A DNA stretch of 64,000 nucleotides from Polytrichum commune (GCA_950295325.1 OX485808.1:10482501-10546500); one strand, 5' to 3'; numbered from the stretch's first letter, positions 1 through 11,285 are shown. Made by a program: numbers and translations. Notes: generated by a model from the letters alone, not told the origin.

Positions 1-652
1 TCTGCCGGCTTTGTGATGGCGTCGGTGTTTCACTATCAGCAGGAGTTGCCGTAGGTGTTGTTCTCCTCGAGTCAGCTGGAACCGGTCGGGGCTTCCTCAT
101 TGTTTGAGGTCTTGACGACCCTGCGCCCTCTTCAGCAGTCGCCTTGCGCCTCACAGCTTGTTGAGATTTTGACTTGCTTTGCTGGGTCTTGTTTATTGCG
201 TTGATTGTCTGCTTAAGTTTAGTGAACCTGGTTGCAACCTTCGTGTTTGAAATGATCGCATCTATGAAGATTGTATCCGGTTTAACAATGTCTGGCTCAG
301 CGCAGGATTCCTTCACGTATACTGGATCGAATGGCTCGGCTTGCTCATGCATGAACATGTGCACATTTTCCAGAGAAGAGTTTTCCAGGATGACGTCAAC
401 GTGCTCTCCTAGAGCATGAACTGATGCCACCTCCCATCCCGTCAAAGCATCCCATGTGTGTTGCTCCTCCGTGCCAACCTTCAAAACAAGGAGGATTTTG
501 AATTGAGCTGCCTTTACTACAAGAAAGGACCATGCAATTACAAGGTCTTCTTTTGCTACGTAGGATTGGTTTTTAGGAGTTTCGTGCTCCTGCCAGATCG
601 CGTCTGGTGCCAGCTTGAACCATCGTTCTCCAGGTCTTTTCTTGGGGGGCAT
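1..652 (-). CDS. Unrecognised protein, partial (runs off the left edge)
   Basis: An uninterrupted minus-strand frame starts at the ATG at 652-650 and stays open to base 1, giving at least 217 codons with no stop. The ATG directly follows a good 3' splice site (CTACTTGCAG), so coding may begin in this exon or an earlier exon may exist. The visible protein starts MPPKKRPGERWFKLAPDA. It has a mixed, globular-looking first 150 residues, then a basic Ser/Thr/Pro/Gln-rich tail (KSKSQQ, RRKAT, TPTATPADSETPTPSQS). I do not recognise the family. The long open frame and the splice site at its start argue for a real gene. The upstream 1.4 kb is palindrome-rich and looks like an intron. It could be a host gene or a transposon-encoded accessory protein. 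Confidence 0.6.
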   Translation of the reverse strand, partial: MPPKKRPGERWFKLAPDAIWQEHETPKNQSYVAKEDLVIAWSFLVVKAAQFKILLVLKVGTEEQHTWDALTGWEVASVHALGEHVDVILENSSLENVHMFMHEQAEPFDPVYVKESCAEPDIVKPDTIFIDAIISNTKVATRFTKLKQTINAINKTQQSKSKSQQAVRRKATAEEGAGSSRPQTMRKPRPVPADSRRTTPTATPADSETPTPSQSRQ

Positions 653-660
653 CTGCAAGT

Positions 661-1492
661 AGAAATACATATGTTAGTTTCGGTCGGGCGACCCAAACTC
701 TTTCAAATCATATAGGCTTATGTCTGGGTTTAGTAACATTTATATATGGGGTTACTTTTCACAGGTTTGGGTCGAACGACCCAAACCTGTGCCTACAATG
801 GCTAATGAATAATATATTATTTGGCTACGAAAACCAATCTTTAAGTTCATGGATACAACAATCATCACGAGCTACTGTTCTAGTTGTGGGTCATTTCATT
901 ATTGCTTGGGTGTTTGAGTTGTTGTTTATAAGTGTAAGTATTGTTCGTAAGCAGTAAAAATTTACGCAAAGTTTGGGTCGTTCGACCCAAACTTTGTAGC
1001 GGTATGGAATGATCGGCTATGGCCTTAGATCATACCCAAGATGATGATTACCTAAATTATGAATTACCATTTCATGCGCTGTTTGGGTCGAACGACCCAA
1101 ACTCTGCAGATGGATTGGGTCGAGCGACCCAAAGCATGTGCTAGTTTGGGTCGAGCGACCCAAACTCTGCAGATGGATTGGGTCGATAGGGTTAGATATT
1201 CACCCAAGATGATGATTAAATTAATTATAAATGAACATTTGATGCGGAGTTTGGCTAAACCCTAGACCCAAACAGTGCTTATGGTTTGGGTCGAGCGACC
1301 CAAACTCTGCAGATGGATTGGCGCCCACGACCCAGAGCATCTGCTAGTTTGGGTCGAACGACCCAAACCATCTTTAGAGTTTGGGTCGAACGATCCAAAC
1401 CAGCTGGAGAGTTTGGGTCGCTCTACCCAAACCAACTGCAGAGTTTAGTGTTTTAGGGTTTCAAACTGAAGTTTGGGTCGTCTCTCGAAACA
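661..1492. repeat. Cluster of about nine TTTGGGTCG/CGACCCAAA palindromes
   Basis: About nine near-perfect 22-bp palindromes lie here (around 765, 971, 1081, 1113, 1144, 1284, 1347, 1379 and 1411), plus half-sites near 681, 1181 and 1471. Each has arms TTTGGGTCG and CGACCCAAA around a variable 2-bp centre (AA, TT, AG, CT). Two have longer arms: 762-789 and 967-996. Spacing is irregular, unlike the ordered array at 5890-6689. The cluster lies upstream of the minus-strand exon at 1-652, probably in its intron. Confidence 0.85.
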
Positions 1493-1716
1493 CTTTTGAT
1501 TCCAGAGACCTTTATAATGTGTTTACGCAGCATATACAATGCTTATGCATTGTAGATGCTGCGAAACTCTAAAGAAATTGACACACATAAAGAAGTTGAA
1601 GAAATCACCTTGCTTTGCAAACTACACAACAAGCTGCTGTTGGAAGCAGTTCTAACAAGCTAGTCTTGGAAGCTGATTCTAGAAAGGATTGGATATCAGA
1701 AAACTAAGAACGCCTC

Positions 1717-1880
1717 ACAAACATTCACTCTGAATTGAAGAAGCTTTCACAAACATTCACTCAGAATTAAACAATCCCTCACAAACATTCACTCAGAATT
1801 AAACAATCCCTCACAAACATTCACTCAGAATTAAACAATCCCTCACAAACATTCACTCTGAATGTAACAAGTGTTTACAA
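1717..1880. repeat. Tandem repeat, about 32-bp unit, about 5 copies
   Basis: A unit containing CACAAACATTCACTCAGAA recurs at about 1717, 1748, 1780, 1812 and 1844. The middle three copies are almost identical and the outer ones have diverged. It is non-coding. Confidence 0.85.
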
Positions 1881-2099
1881 ACATGAACAAAGAAGCTATC
1901 TGAAGGCCACACATGCATCCTGATTTTCAAACAATCATTCTAATTCCGAAATCACTCTACACTCACACATGAATGTTTCTAAGACCAGGAGGAACTGACA
2001 CAACCACTTTGAAACAACACTCACACTCCAAAACAACAAAGACGTTCTGAAATGGCTAAAATGTATAGACTTTAATACAAAAACAAACCCTAAACTCAT

Positions 2100-2520
2100 A
2101 CTACACTCAGAACTCGGTCAATGCGCACTCAATGAACAACAAAATAGATCAAAAGAAGAGGAGGAGTGAAAGAGAGAATGAGATAATGATGAAGAGGGAA
2201 GGAGAGAGGGAATGCGAGTTCGACAAGGAGAGAGAGAATGCAAGGGAGGAGGCGGCGCTTTCAAGAGCGGCGGCGCCTCCAGAAAGTATGAGGAACGTAC
2301 AAAGGAGGAGGAGCTTGGAGCGGAGGAGAGAGAAGGAGAAAGTGCGGAGGGGAGAGTGAAAGGGGGAAGGTCACTCAAGGGCGGGACCCATTCGGGCCGG
2401 CGCCTTTCGTGTCCGTTCGGCTCATGGCCGCCACGTGTCACGGGGCGCTCCATGGCCCAAACGAATACACAATCTGAGCCATTGGAGAGCCCCAGGCCCA
2501 TCGACGGTCGATAGGCCTCG
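2100..2520 (-). promoter_or_regulatory. Possible promoter and pyrimidine-rich leader of the leftward gene
   Basis: Read on the minus strand, 2350-2118 is a long CT-rich tract like a plant 5' UTR. Upstream of it, at about 2390-2515, is a GC-rich stretch holding a G-box (CACGTG, near 2433) and a CAAT-like motif. Open frames here are low-complexity products of the GA/CT tract. The link to the gene at 1-652 is inference from orientation only. Confidence 0.35.
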
Positions 2521-2529
2521 CAGGTGGGT

Positions 2530-3400
2530 ATCCTTTAGCCACCTATCCCATACCATCCTTGAGGATACTAAAAAACCTTTATAGCCTAAGGTTTTTAATT
2601 TAATGGTCCCCCGATGGATTTGCTAATATCAAATAATGAAACTGTATTGGTTTTGTAATTTTAGTAATCTACACATATGCATGAATCGAGAATGATAGAT
2701 ACTAGACTAAGAGGAGTATTTAATAATTATATTGCAATCCTCATAGGCAATTACATAATGGAATAATATAACTATGGTAACCATTTACACAATGAATGGT
2801 TTCGAGTTATATATTGTAATTATCTATGAAGGTTGTTGGTAAAGGACAATGCTATAGCCTACGATGGATCCGTTAACACATACCATTGAACTAAATCTAA
2901 TTATACAAGTTTATGTAGTGTCATTCATTATAATATGGAATTATGCAATATTAAGTGTTGACAACTTAATATCATTGTTGTTTGCGAAAAGCAACAAAGA
3001 TGTTGTTTGATTTATAGCATGATGGAACATTAACATACTTATTTACAAGTTTACATATTTATGAGATACAAATATATTGAAGCGGGTGTTTTTGCTGAAG
3101 AACCCAATTAAGAACTCATATGAAGATGGTTTAGGTAGGACGACCCAAACATTAGACAATGTTGTTGTTGTTCATATATTTAGTTGAGACAAGATAAAGT
3201 CTACAAATATTGAATATAGTGATAGTAAATGAGAGAAGCACCATGTATACAAATATGAAGCTATCAAATACTAATATGTGGAGTTCAACATTATATGAAG
3301 CCATTTAAGCAATCACTTTGTTGTTGGATGATCCCTCCACATATATTAAACAACATATCTTATTAGGAAATGAGGCACAAATTATAGTAGATGGTGTTCT
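2530..3400. other. AT-rich intergenic sequence with one dispersed-repeat copy
   Basis: No coding region is supported. Bases about 3095-3230 are a diverged copy of a repeat also seen at about 14523-14690 and partly at 10440-10510. Shared parts are AACCCAATTAAGAACTC, TTTAGGTRGGAC and a TTGAGACAAGA segment. Confidence 0.5.
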
Positions 3401-3412
3401 ATATGGAAGCCA

Positions 3413-3961
3413 CACGGGTAGGTCACTCTAAGGCATTTTTGTGCACCACGTGCGGCTCAGGGTTTTTTGTTTTGGGGCTATTTACCTTCAAGGGTTGAAT
3501 TAAAGCCTCCCTATAATTACTTGAATTTCAAAAATGGCCCATTTGTTTGCACCCTTCCATTACTTATATTGTCCAAGTCACTGCAATTTTTTGTACTCTA
3601 TATTCCTTTTAAGTAATAAAAGCTAATCTACTTCCTGTTAAGGGAAACCATGGAAACAAAGAAGGGTGCAAACAATAATATCATTGCAAACAAAGTTATG
3701 AAGAAAACACATAGGAGACCATAGCAAACATTATACTAAACATACCTTCTAGGAACCTTATCTTCAGCCCCTATATTAATTTTACAAAAAAATAATGGCC
3801 CACATTTTATGTCCATCTAACTTACTTATAATGGGATTGTCTACATTTAATGGCCCCTTCATTATTTGGAATTCCTTTATAATTTTTATTTCAAATGATT
3901 TCAATCCTCTCTATATTATGCCGCACGTCGTTTTTAAAATGCACTAAGTGACCTACCCGTG
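3413..3961. mobile_element. 549-bp non-autonomous TIR element with 8-bp target duplication
   Basis: The left end starts CACGGGTAGGTCACT and the right end is its inverted counterpart (AGTGACCTACCCGTG). Similarity extends about 40 bp inward to a GTGCGGC block at each end. Flanks are GGAAGCCA (3405-3412) and GGAAGCAA (3962-3969), an 8-bp duplication with one mismatch. An 8-bp duplication and CA-starting termini suggest hAT, with a MULE as the alternative. No coding capacity. Confidence 0.75.
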
Positions 3962-3985
3962 GGAAGCAACCCTGAACAACTACGA

Positions 3986-4017
3986 GGGTGTAGGGTGTAG
4001 GGTTTAGGGTTTAGGGT
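3986..4017 (+). repeat. Interstitial telomere-like repeat (TTTAGGG type)
   Basis: Five imperfect GGGTGTA/GGGTTTA units lie about 25 bp downstream of the TIR element ending at 3961. Too short to be a telomere relic. Confidence 0.6.
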
Positions 4018-5126
4018 ATATAAATGTGTCTTGTTGCACTCGAAGCCATAAATGAATGGCGCATAGGTCAAATGAGGGGGCCAAGTCGCTTGTGGTTCTA
4101 AAAACAAATGTATATAGATATCACAATAGTCTAATTCATGAACATGAACGTTGGTTACATTTCATGTTATGTTTGTTATGTATGTTATGTTACGTCGTAG
4201 ATGCGTTCATATTTAGTATATAAATCTCTAAATATCTTATTTAGTGTAGTGACACTAGAACACACCAACATGTATTTAAGGACATGTTCTGCTCAACTTG
4301 CATTGAATAGATACAACTATATATGTTTAGATTTTTCATCAAACATTTGTTAAAACAAATAAAGTTGATTACATTTTTTTTGGCAAGCCAAATCAATAAA
4401 AACTATAGGTACAAAACACAACTACAATAAGTATGATATTTAGTGTTTGATACACTAAATACAAGTGAATACACAATATATCAATAACCATATGAAAGTA
4501 ATAAACATTAAATATAAGCTATAGTAATATGTGGCATTGACATGTTTGAATTTAGTGTTAGTAAGGATGTGAAAAGAAGAAATATACGTGAGAGTAGAAG
4601 GTAGCAACACATTTACTTCTAACACTAACTGTCATAGGATTGAAAATTAATGTTGAGCATGTAAGGGTGGTAACCATAGTCCGCCAAGAGCCTAAGGCTA
4701 GTGTAAATGCAGCCTACAAAATTTGTGACTTAGCCTATAAAATTTTGACAGTGTAGGACAAAGAGCCTATGGACAATTTTAAAACATAGGATATCAACCT
4801 ATGTGGTAAAAAACATGTAGGAAATTTTGCCTACAAAGTTTTTAAAAGAGCGGATTTTAGCCATTCATCCTTCTTCAAATTGGGAAATTAGTTGGCCTAA
4901 GTACATATCTTTAGGCTAATACTCGGGGCTCTTGAGTGGCACATAGGCGGATATCAATAATAGCCCTGACTCCCTCCCCGTCGATCTTTACAAATACCAC
5001 AGCCCAAGCCCCATCACCGCATAGAGGTTGAATCAGAAGATGGTGAGGACTTTCACCCTTAAACTCATTTGAATTTTAGCAACCTTTCATAACTTATAAT
5101 CAACTCTTTAAAAAGGAGTTGGTTAA

Positions 5127-5181
5127 TCCTTGGCCTTCAAACGTGGTGAAGGGCTTAGCCAGGTTCAATTCCTGCCAAGGA
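5127..5181 (+). other. tRNA-like fold lacking a D-arm, possible SINE-type fragment
   Basis: A 7-bp acceptor-like stem (TCCTTGG/CCAAGGA) encloses a CCTTCA/TGAAGG hairpin with a 7-nt loop and a CAGG/CCTG T-arm with loop TTCAATT. The T-arm carries a perfect RNA polymerase III B-box, GGTTCAATTCC. There is no D-arm and no uridine at the usual anticodon-loop position, so this is not a normal tRNA. It lies in a repeat-like stretch (about 4670-5430) with several GCCTACAA-type motifs and no gene. Confidence 0.4.
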
Positions 5182-5889
5182 TACCACTTAGTACTCAAAT
5201 TTTGAATTTAAAGCCTACAACATTAAAAGATATGAAGGATTTTAACCTACTAAAAATTAGTTTTAAAGGCAATTGGCAGGTAACTTAAAAACTCAAAAGG
5301 TTTTCAACTTACAAAAATTTGATATTGTAGGATGCAACCTATGCCATGAGGGAAATAGCCTATGCCCTTTTAAAGAGGTAGGCAATTAACCTCAATAACT
5401 TCAAAAACTTTTCGGACACTGGTGGTAACAACACTACATATAATCAAATCCACACATCATATTTTGTGTAGTTATTTAATAGCGGAATTAGGAGGTTAGT
5501 TGTCCAAGGTCATTTGATGGTTGGCGCCACGAAGAGGCAAGCTAAATATGGATGCTCTATTACCAACAAGAAGCGGGAAATTCTGTCAGAAGGTTTGAAC
5601 TTAGGTTTAGGGTTTACGTTCGGGCGGGAAAGGGATCCAAAGAGGAAGGCCAAGGCGGAGGCGGGTAGTATAAAGTACCAAACCCCCCAAACTTTGCTCC
5701 TTTTTTCTCATCTCTCCATTCTGAAATGGTTGCAAGCTCTCTCAAGTAGTGGTGGAGTGCAAGGTTCGTGTATGCATCCGTTGATGAGTAGCTAATTACA
5801 ACAGCCATGCACGGCCTGAATTCTTCCAATTAGTATCCACGTAGCTGAATATGGAAGATTACCGCAATTTAAGGCGGAATTTGCGGAAT

Positions 5890-6689
5890 GTTTGGGTCGC
5901 TCGACCCAAACCCACCCCCATAGTGAGGTTTGGGTCAAGCGACCCAAACCCACCCCTATCACGGGCTGGGCCTGGATTAGCAAGCCCATCCTGTCACGAG
6001 GTTTGGGTCGCTCAACCCAAACCCACCCCCTCTCACGGGTTGGGCCTGGATTAGCAGGCCCATCCTGTAACGAGGTTTGGGTCGCTCGACCCAAACACAC
6101 CTCCATTGTGAGGTTTGGGTCGCTCGACCCAAACACACCTCCATTGTGAGGTTTGGGTCGAGCGACCCAAACCCACCCCTGTCACGGGTTGGGCCTGGAT
6201 TAGCAGGCCCATCCTGTCACGAGGTTTGGGTCGCTCGACCCAAACCCACCTCCATTATGAGGTTTGGGTCGAGCGACCCAAACCCACCGCTATCACGCGC
6301 TGGGCCTGGATTGCCAGGCCCATCCTGTCATGAGGTTTGGGTCGCATGACCCAAACACACCTCCATTGTGAGGTTTGGGGCGAGCGACCCAAACCCACCC
6401 CTGTCAGGGGTTGGGCCTGGATTAGCAGGCCCATCCTGTCACGAGGTTTGGGTCGAGCGACCCAAACCCACCCCTATCAAGGGCTGGGTCTGGATTACCA
6501 GGCCCATCCTGTCACGAGGTTTGGGTCGCTCGACCCAAACACACCTCCATTGTGAGGTTTGGGTCGAGCGACCCAAACCCACCTCCATTGTGAGGTTTGG
6601 GTCAAGCGACCCAAACCCACCCCTGTCACGGGTTGGGCCTGGATTAGCAGGCCCATCCTATCACGAGGTTTGGGTTGCTCGACCCAAAC
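5890..6689. repeat. Ordered array of 15 palindromes with two alternative spacings
   Basis: Fifteen 22-bp palindromes start at 5890, 5928, 6001, 6075, 6113, 6151, 6224, 6262, 6335, 6373, 6446, 6519, 6557, 6595 and 6668. Arms are TTTGGGTCG/CGACCCAAA with 2-bp centres CT, AG or AA and a few point changes. Start-to-start distances are only 38 or 73-74 bp, in the order S L L S S L S L S L L S S L. Short units carry a CACCTCCATTGTGAG-type spacer. Long units carry a spacer that itself contains an inverted repeat (GGGCCTGGA / AGCAGGCCC). Open frames across the array only reflect the repeat and are not genes. The array ends about 195 bp before the first ATG of the DUF7869 gene. Confidence 0.95.
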
Positions 6690-6883
6690 CCACCCTCATG
6701 CACACAATGGGGATGTGCATAGACGGATCCTGAATAAACTGTTGTGCGCTCCATCTTTTTGGAACCCATCGATATAATATTCATACAACAAATTGTTGAG
6801 TATTTTCTGGATATCGAAATTGATAAGGTTTCTGTGTTTTTCTATTGGACCCTATAGCTTTTGTCAATTCTTTACAAGGTTCC

Positions 6884-9800
6884 ATGTTCATGTGTGTAGG
6901 CAAAATGGATGGGTATACTGGAAGAGGGTATTCGTTTGGAGAAGACATGGCCACTTGGCCATCTGCATCTGAGGAAGAGCTAGACATTGTCGGGGAGGCT
7001 ACTATGGATGAGAGTTCAGATGAAGAGCATTTCGATATACCTTCGCGTTCCGTACCGGACTGTCCCATTCCAGAGTGTGCCGTGCTTTCAAGAGCTTCAT
7101 GGGTGAATTTGGATGTGTTACTTCTTAATGACAATGGGGTTGTTGTGGCGGAGGGTATCTGTCGTAACACCCATCCACAAGATTGCATTGATCAAAATCC
7201 GCTTGGCACCGAGGACGTTGGGATTGTCATATTGGAGTCACTCGTTCCTTCTGAGGTGGATCCCACTCATAGGTTCTCCCTCCGCAGGTGGCCATTGAGG
7301 AATGTCACGACTGATGGAGTTAGCTTGCGTGAACATGAGCAACGACACATGCAACTCGAAAAGGAAATGCAATCAAACATGCGGCCACGCAAGGGTCAAA
7401 GAAAGTACGATACTGTGGCACGTCCTTCTCCATCTGCAACTGATTGTAAACGTCAAAGGCTGCTTGGGGAGGAGTCCATAAGAGAAGTTGCCACAAAGGA
7501 TTGTTGTGTGCATTGTTGTTGCCAATTGTTTCCAAGGGATAAATTGAAGGCCATCCGTGAAGAAATGTGGCTTGGAGATTTTCGTCTAAGATCCACAAAA
7601 AAACTTGATGTCCATAGGGCAATACATGTGAATGGGACGGGTCGCAAGGTAATCACCATTGAAAGCATAGACGTGTGTTGTAAGGCATGGTACACCATTT
7701 ACGGTGTGTCGAAGGCGGACTTCTATAGACAAGCTGCTTATGCCAAGGAAGGCCGCCGGTCCCGTCACCATGGGAACGTGGGTTTAAAGAAACCTAGGGA
7801 AGCAACAAGGCAAGCAACGGCAACTCTAGCAACCATCATTGTCCCCCTTGCTGATGCAATGCCGCACAAAACACGCACACTCACAACCGGTGAAAAGGTT
7901 GTGGAGAAAGTTCTTCCCACAGGCACAAAATGGAAAGACATATTGTTGGACGTTAATGCAGTTGGCGAGAAGATTGGGTTGGAGCCAATTTCATTGTCAA
8001 AATTAAGTGCAATCAAGAAACAAAACTTTAGCGAATACATTACAAAAAGACGAGGGGACAAATTTGCCAGGTGCTCTAATTGCGAGAAGTTGAAGCGCCT
8101 CCGGGATGCACACACGATGGGTACCGAGTCATATGCAACGCATCAATTGAACTATTTCAAGCACGTAAACATGCAAGAGGCACACCGTAATGATTACTAC
8201 ACAAATAGAGCTTTGTCCATCTCCAGGCCCTTGGAGGTTCTTACGGTCATCCATGACAAAATGGACCATGCCAAAACAGCCTCCCCATGTTTTGCAAATC
8301 GAATCAAGGCCACGGATGGGTTTTTTAAGTTGCCTGTATCGGTTACAGGTGAACTTCGAAACAATGTCATGACATACCCTAAATGTTGTGGTTTTTTATT
8401 CCGTGATGTACTGGAGAACATGGATTCCTTCATAATGGTTTATTCATACATAGATGCTAATCACGTTGGGTTGGCATTGCAGGAATGATTGCACATGGAC
8501 ACGGTGATGTCAAGTTTGCTCATTATGCTCTTGATTTGTATCCAGCGGATTCAAACCATACGATAGGATCATTTGCAAGGCTTTTACGTGATTTAGAGAA
8601 ACCACCAGCCTATTCTTCAGGATTGTTATTTGAGAACACGGGTTCAACACCTTTATATGAAGCGGTGTTGGATGGAAAAGATGTATGCTTGCATTCGTTG
8701 CCCGAGCCACCCAATGAACCCGTGATTGCCAAGAAGTTGCCTCCAACTTTGCGTGTCCAATTGGACAATTGTGCCAAGGACAATAAAAGCAGATATGTAT
8801 TTGCATATTGGTCGTTGTTGGTTGCGAAAGGCATTTTCAAGGAGGTTTTTGTGTCCTTCCTATTGGTAGGCCACACGCACGATGATATTGATTCATCTTT
8901 TGGGCGGTGGAGCATGAAGTTGCGGGAGGAGGATTTTCCTACAATCCCATTATTGATGAAGTCGTACATGGATTTGGAGAACGTTCCCGTCATCCCCCAT
9001 ATGATTGAGGAGGTGCCAGACTTCAAGGCATTTATAGAACCTTATATTCGAAGTGGAGCTCACCGATTGATCGGGCATACGAAGGCACAACAATTCCGGT
9101 TCTACATGCGTGACGATGGTGTCCCGGCCATGCAATACAAGTTGTTGTGCACGACACAAGACTGGAGCCCGCCGGAGGGTCTTCTTGTGTGGCGCGTGGA
9201 TGCGGATGGGAAGACCATGTTACCGGATGGGGAGCCTAGCCCTTGTAAGCCAATAGCCATGAAGAATTTGGAGGATATTTTGAAAGGTATATCAGGCTTC
9301 ATACAATATTGGGAGAGTTTGAAGATAGCGGATGTTGGCGGATCATGTTGGCATCGTTATGGGAGTTGGATACATTATTGGACACGTGTTCGTGCCGCCT
9401 TGGTAGACCTCCACCAAGATAGCCCTCATACTTTGAGGCATGGATTTTGGCCACAAATACGAGTCGATGTACAAGCTTCAGAGACTAGTCTTTTGGGAAA
9501 TGGAGAGGTTCGAGAGGAGTTTGATGTGGACGACCATTACGTGGGGCCTGCTAGTAGTCGTCCGCCACCATCTTTCCGCATTGCAGTGGATTGTCATGAA
9601 GGATATATGCTCATTTTGCGTCCTGGAGACGAGACATATGTGAAGCCAGGGTGGGTGGCAAGAGCTTTGTCCAAACCCAATTTTGTAACTTCCAGCCCTC
9701 ATTTTCGACAAATACAAGTGGAGTACTACCGACCGACGGCAAGGAATGAAGATGTGATTCGGCATTATACAGGCTGGGATACAAACCCTAACTTTCGGTG

Positions 9801-9969
9801 GAAGGTGGATTCTGAGCACGGTCCATCTTGGGTAGATACAGATTCCATATTCATAGCATGGAAACCACGGAAAAATCATAGTGGATCAGTGTCCATCCCT
9901 CAAAAGTACATAACTTTTGCAAAAGACAACCTTGCTCGGATCGCAGAAGAAGCAACCCACGTTGAATGA
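6884..9969 (+). CDS. DUF7869-type putative transposase, two exons
   Basis: Exon 1 is 6884-8348, a GT-AG intron is 8349-8482, and exon 2 is 8483-9969. Splicing joins phase 1 to phase 1, rebuilds VTG-MIAHGHG and yields about 983 aa. A frame open from 6845 lacks an earlier ATG; 6905 is an alternative start. The protein has an acidic N-terminus, Cys-rich motifs near residues 208 (CCVHCCCQLFP) and 397 (CSNC), and a C-terminal half with the DUF7869 signature: HDKMDHAKTASP (about 455), a second Asp in QLDNCAKDNKSRY (about 582) and VGHTHDDID (about 617). Three ordered acidic positions fit an RNase H-fold DDE/D nuclease, which is inference. No stop interrupts the spliced frame, so the gene may be active. 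Family membership rests on motif memory, not a search. I did not find the ends of the presumed element. Confidence 0.75.
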
Positions 9970-10950
9970 GAAGTTGGTAGGATTGTGTTAGCATGATTAT
10001 AGTGTAAACAGTAATTCTACGAACATATATTACTCATATGTGTGCTCTTCAAAATTGGGGCAGAGTTTGGGTAGAACTTACGAATACTATATTGTTTTGG
10101 AGTTGGATGAATATCCATTTACTATATTTCAATACAAATGTGAAGTTCATTTTTTTATTAAGTTTGGGACTAAATTGTCCATTGAAAAAATATGCATTTA
10201 TTACATGCACTTTGTATGTTGCAATGTCTATATTCTATGGAGCATGCTAATAATAGAAATCATTATATATATATTTTTGGGTGAAACTTGTTTGGAGTGC
10301 TCTACCCAATGTGTTTTTGTTGATGAAATTGGTGTTGAGTGCTCTACCATATGTGCTTATGTCCGCACATCATAGGTGTGGGATATTAGAACATTTAATA
10401 TATTTGAGATTGTTGACAATATAGTTTCAGGCATCTTCATGTTGTTTGATCCATATATTAATTTGAGACTAGAGAAAGTCTCAATTTAACGAATATAGTG
10501 TTCAAGGTTAGACTGTATATAGTATGTTGGAGTCGTGTAGAAGGTTTAATTTCCTTATTTGTACATGGACACTATACATTACTGGTTAATTTGCATACCG
10601 ATCACTTCTCTGCACACAACATTGTGGGTAACGATAATATTTCAATTCAAACCAGTCGCTAGCCACCCCTTAGTAACCACAAAGTTTTGACAACTTAGCC
10701 AGAATTTTCAGTAATTTGTGAGTACTTAAAATCCTACAAAGACTATGCGTGCAGATCACCGGGAGGTCACCTTTGTGCACTACAAAAATTACAAAAGATC
10801 TCCAGTACAGGGCTTGGAGAGGACTACCCTATGCTTACAAAATAAGCTTCCTGCAGCTCACAAACCGAAAGCTTGCAATTGTCGCCGAATTAGTTATTTC
10901 TTTAACTGATAAGAATTTGATGGTGAGGTCTAGACTCTACAAGTTTGTCT
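9970..10950. other. Gene-free AT-rich stretch downstream of the DUF7869 gene
   Basis: No gene is supported. Degenerate half-palindromes (GCAGAGTTTGGGTAGAAC near 10060; GTGCTCTACCCAA near 10297) relate to the palindrome family. Around 10440-10510 is a partial copy of the dispersed repeat also seen near 3095 and 14523. Confidence 0.4.
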
Positions 10951-10955
10951 AATAT

Positions 10956-11252
10956 TGTATAATAGAACCTGACAAGCTCACATACTCAACACCATAACAC
11001 ACCGTAACAGCTAACCTTGTATACTTTATTGATAACAGAAACTGAGTTACATGAGAAATATCAAACAAACAGACTAACAAGCTCAGAGGAGCACTATGAA
11101 TGGTGTCACCGAGAGAGACGACTCACTGAGTTCGTTCATCCTCATCTGTATACATTCATCCTAGCAAACTATCCTTCCAGAAAGTTCTACACCTAGAGAG
11201 TTCTATAACTAGTAACTACGTTCTTCTACAATGTAATCTATCTAAACTAACA
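10956..11252 (-). repeat. Copia 3' LTR (left copy)
   Basis: 297 bp, TG...CA bounded. Identical to the copy at 29471-29767 except for two substitutions near the middle. Confidence 0.95.
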
Positions 11253-11285
11253 ATACTCCCACTCATTGTCCAAGAACGTACAGAA

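Noticed and set aside
2118-2514. Open frames of 75-127 aa rich in Glu/Arg or Ser/Leu/Pro
   Set aside because: Products of a GA/CT-rich tract; more likely a leader region than protein.
5890-6689. CRISPR-like array
   Set aside because: Plant nuclear DNA; the spacers are not unique but fall into two repeated classes, and no cas genes are present. It is a palindromic satellite-type array.
5792-6777. Long overlapping open frames on both strands
   Set aside because: They arise from the repeat unit length and composition; the translations are just repeated units.
8349-8488. Two overlapping genes (ATGA stop-start overlap) in the DUF7869 locus
   Set aside because: A GT-AG intron removes the stop and restores a conserved motif, so one spliced gene is the better model.
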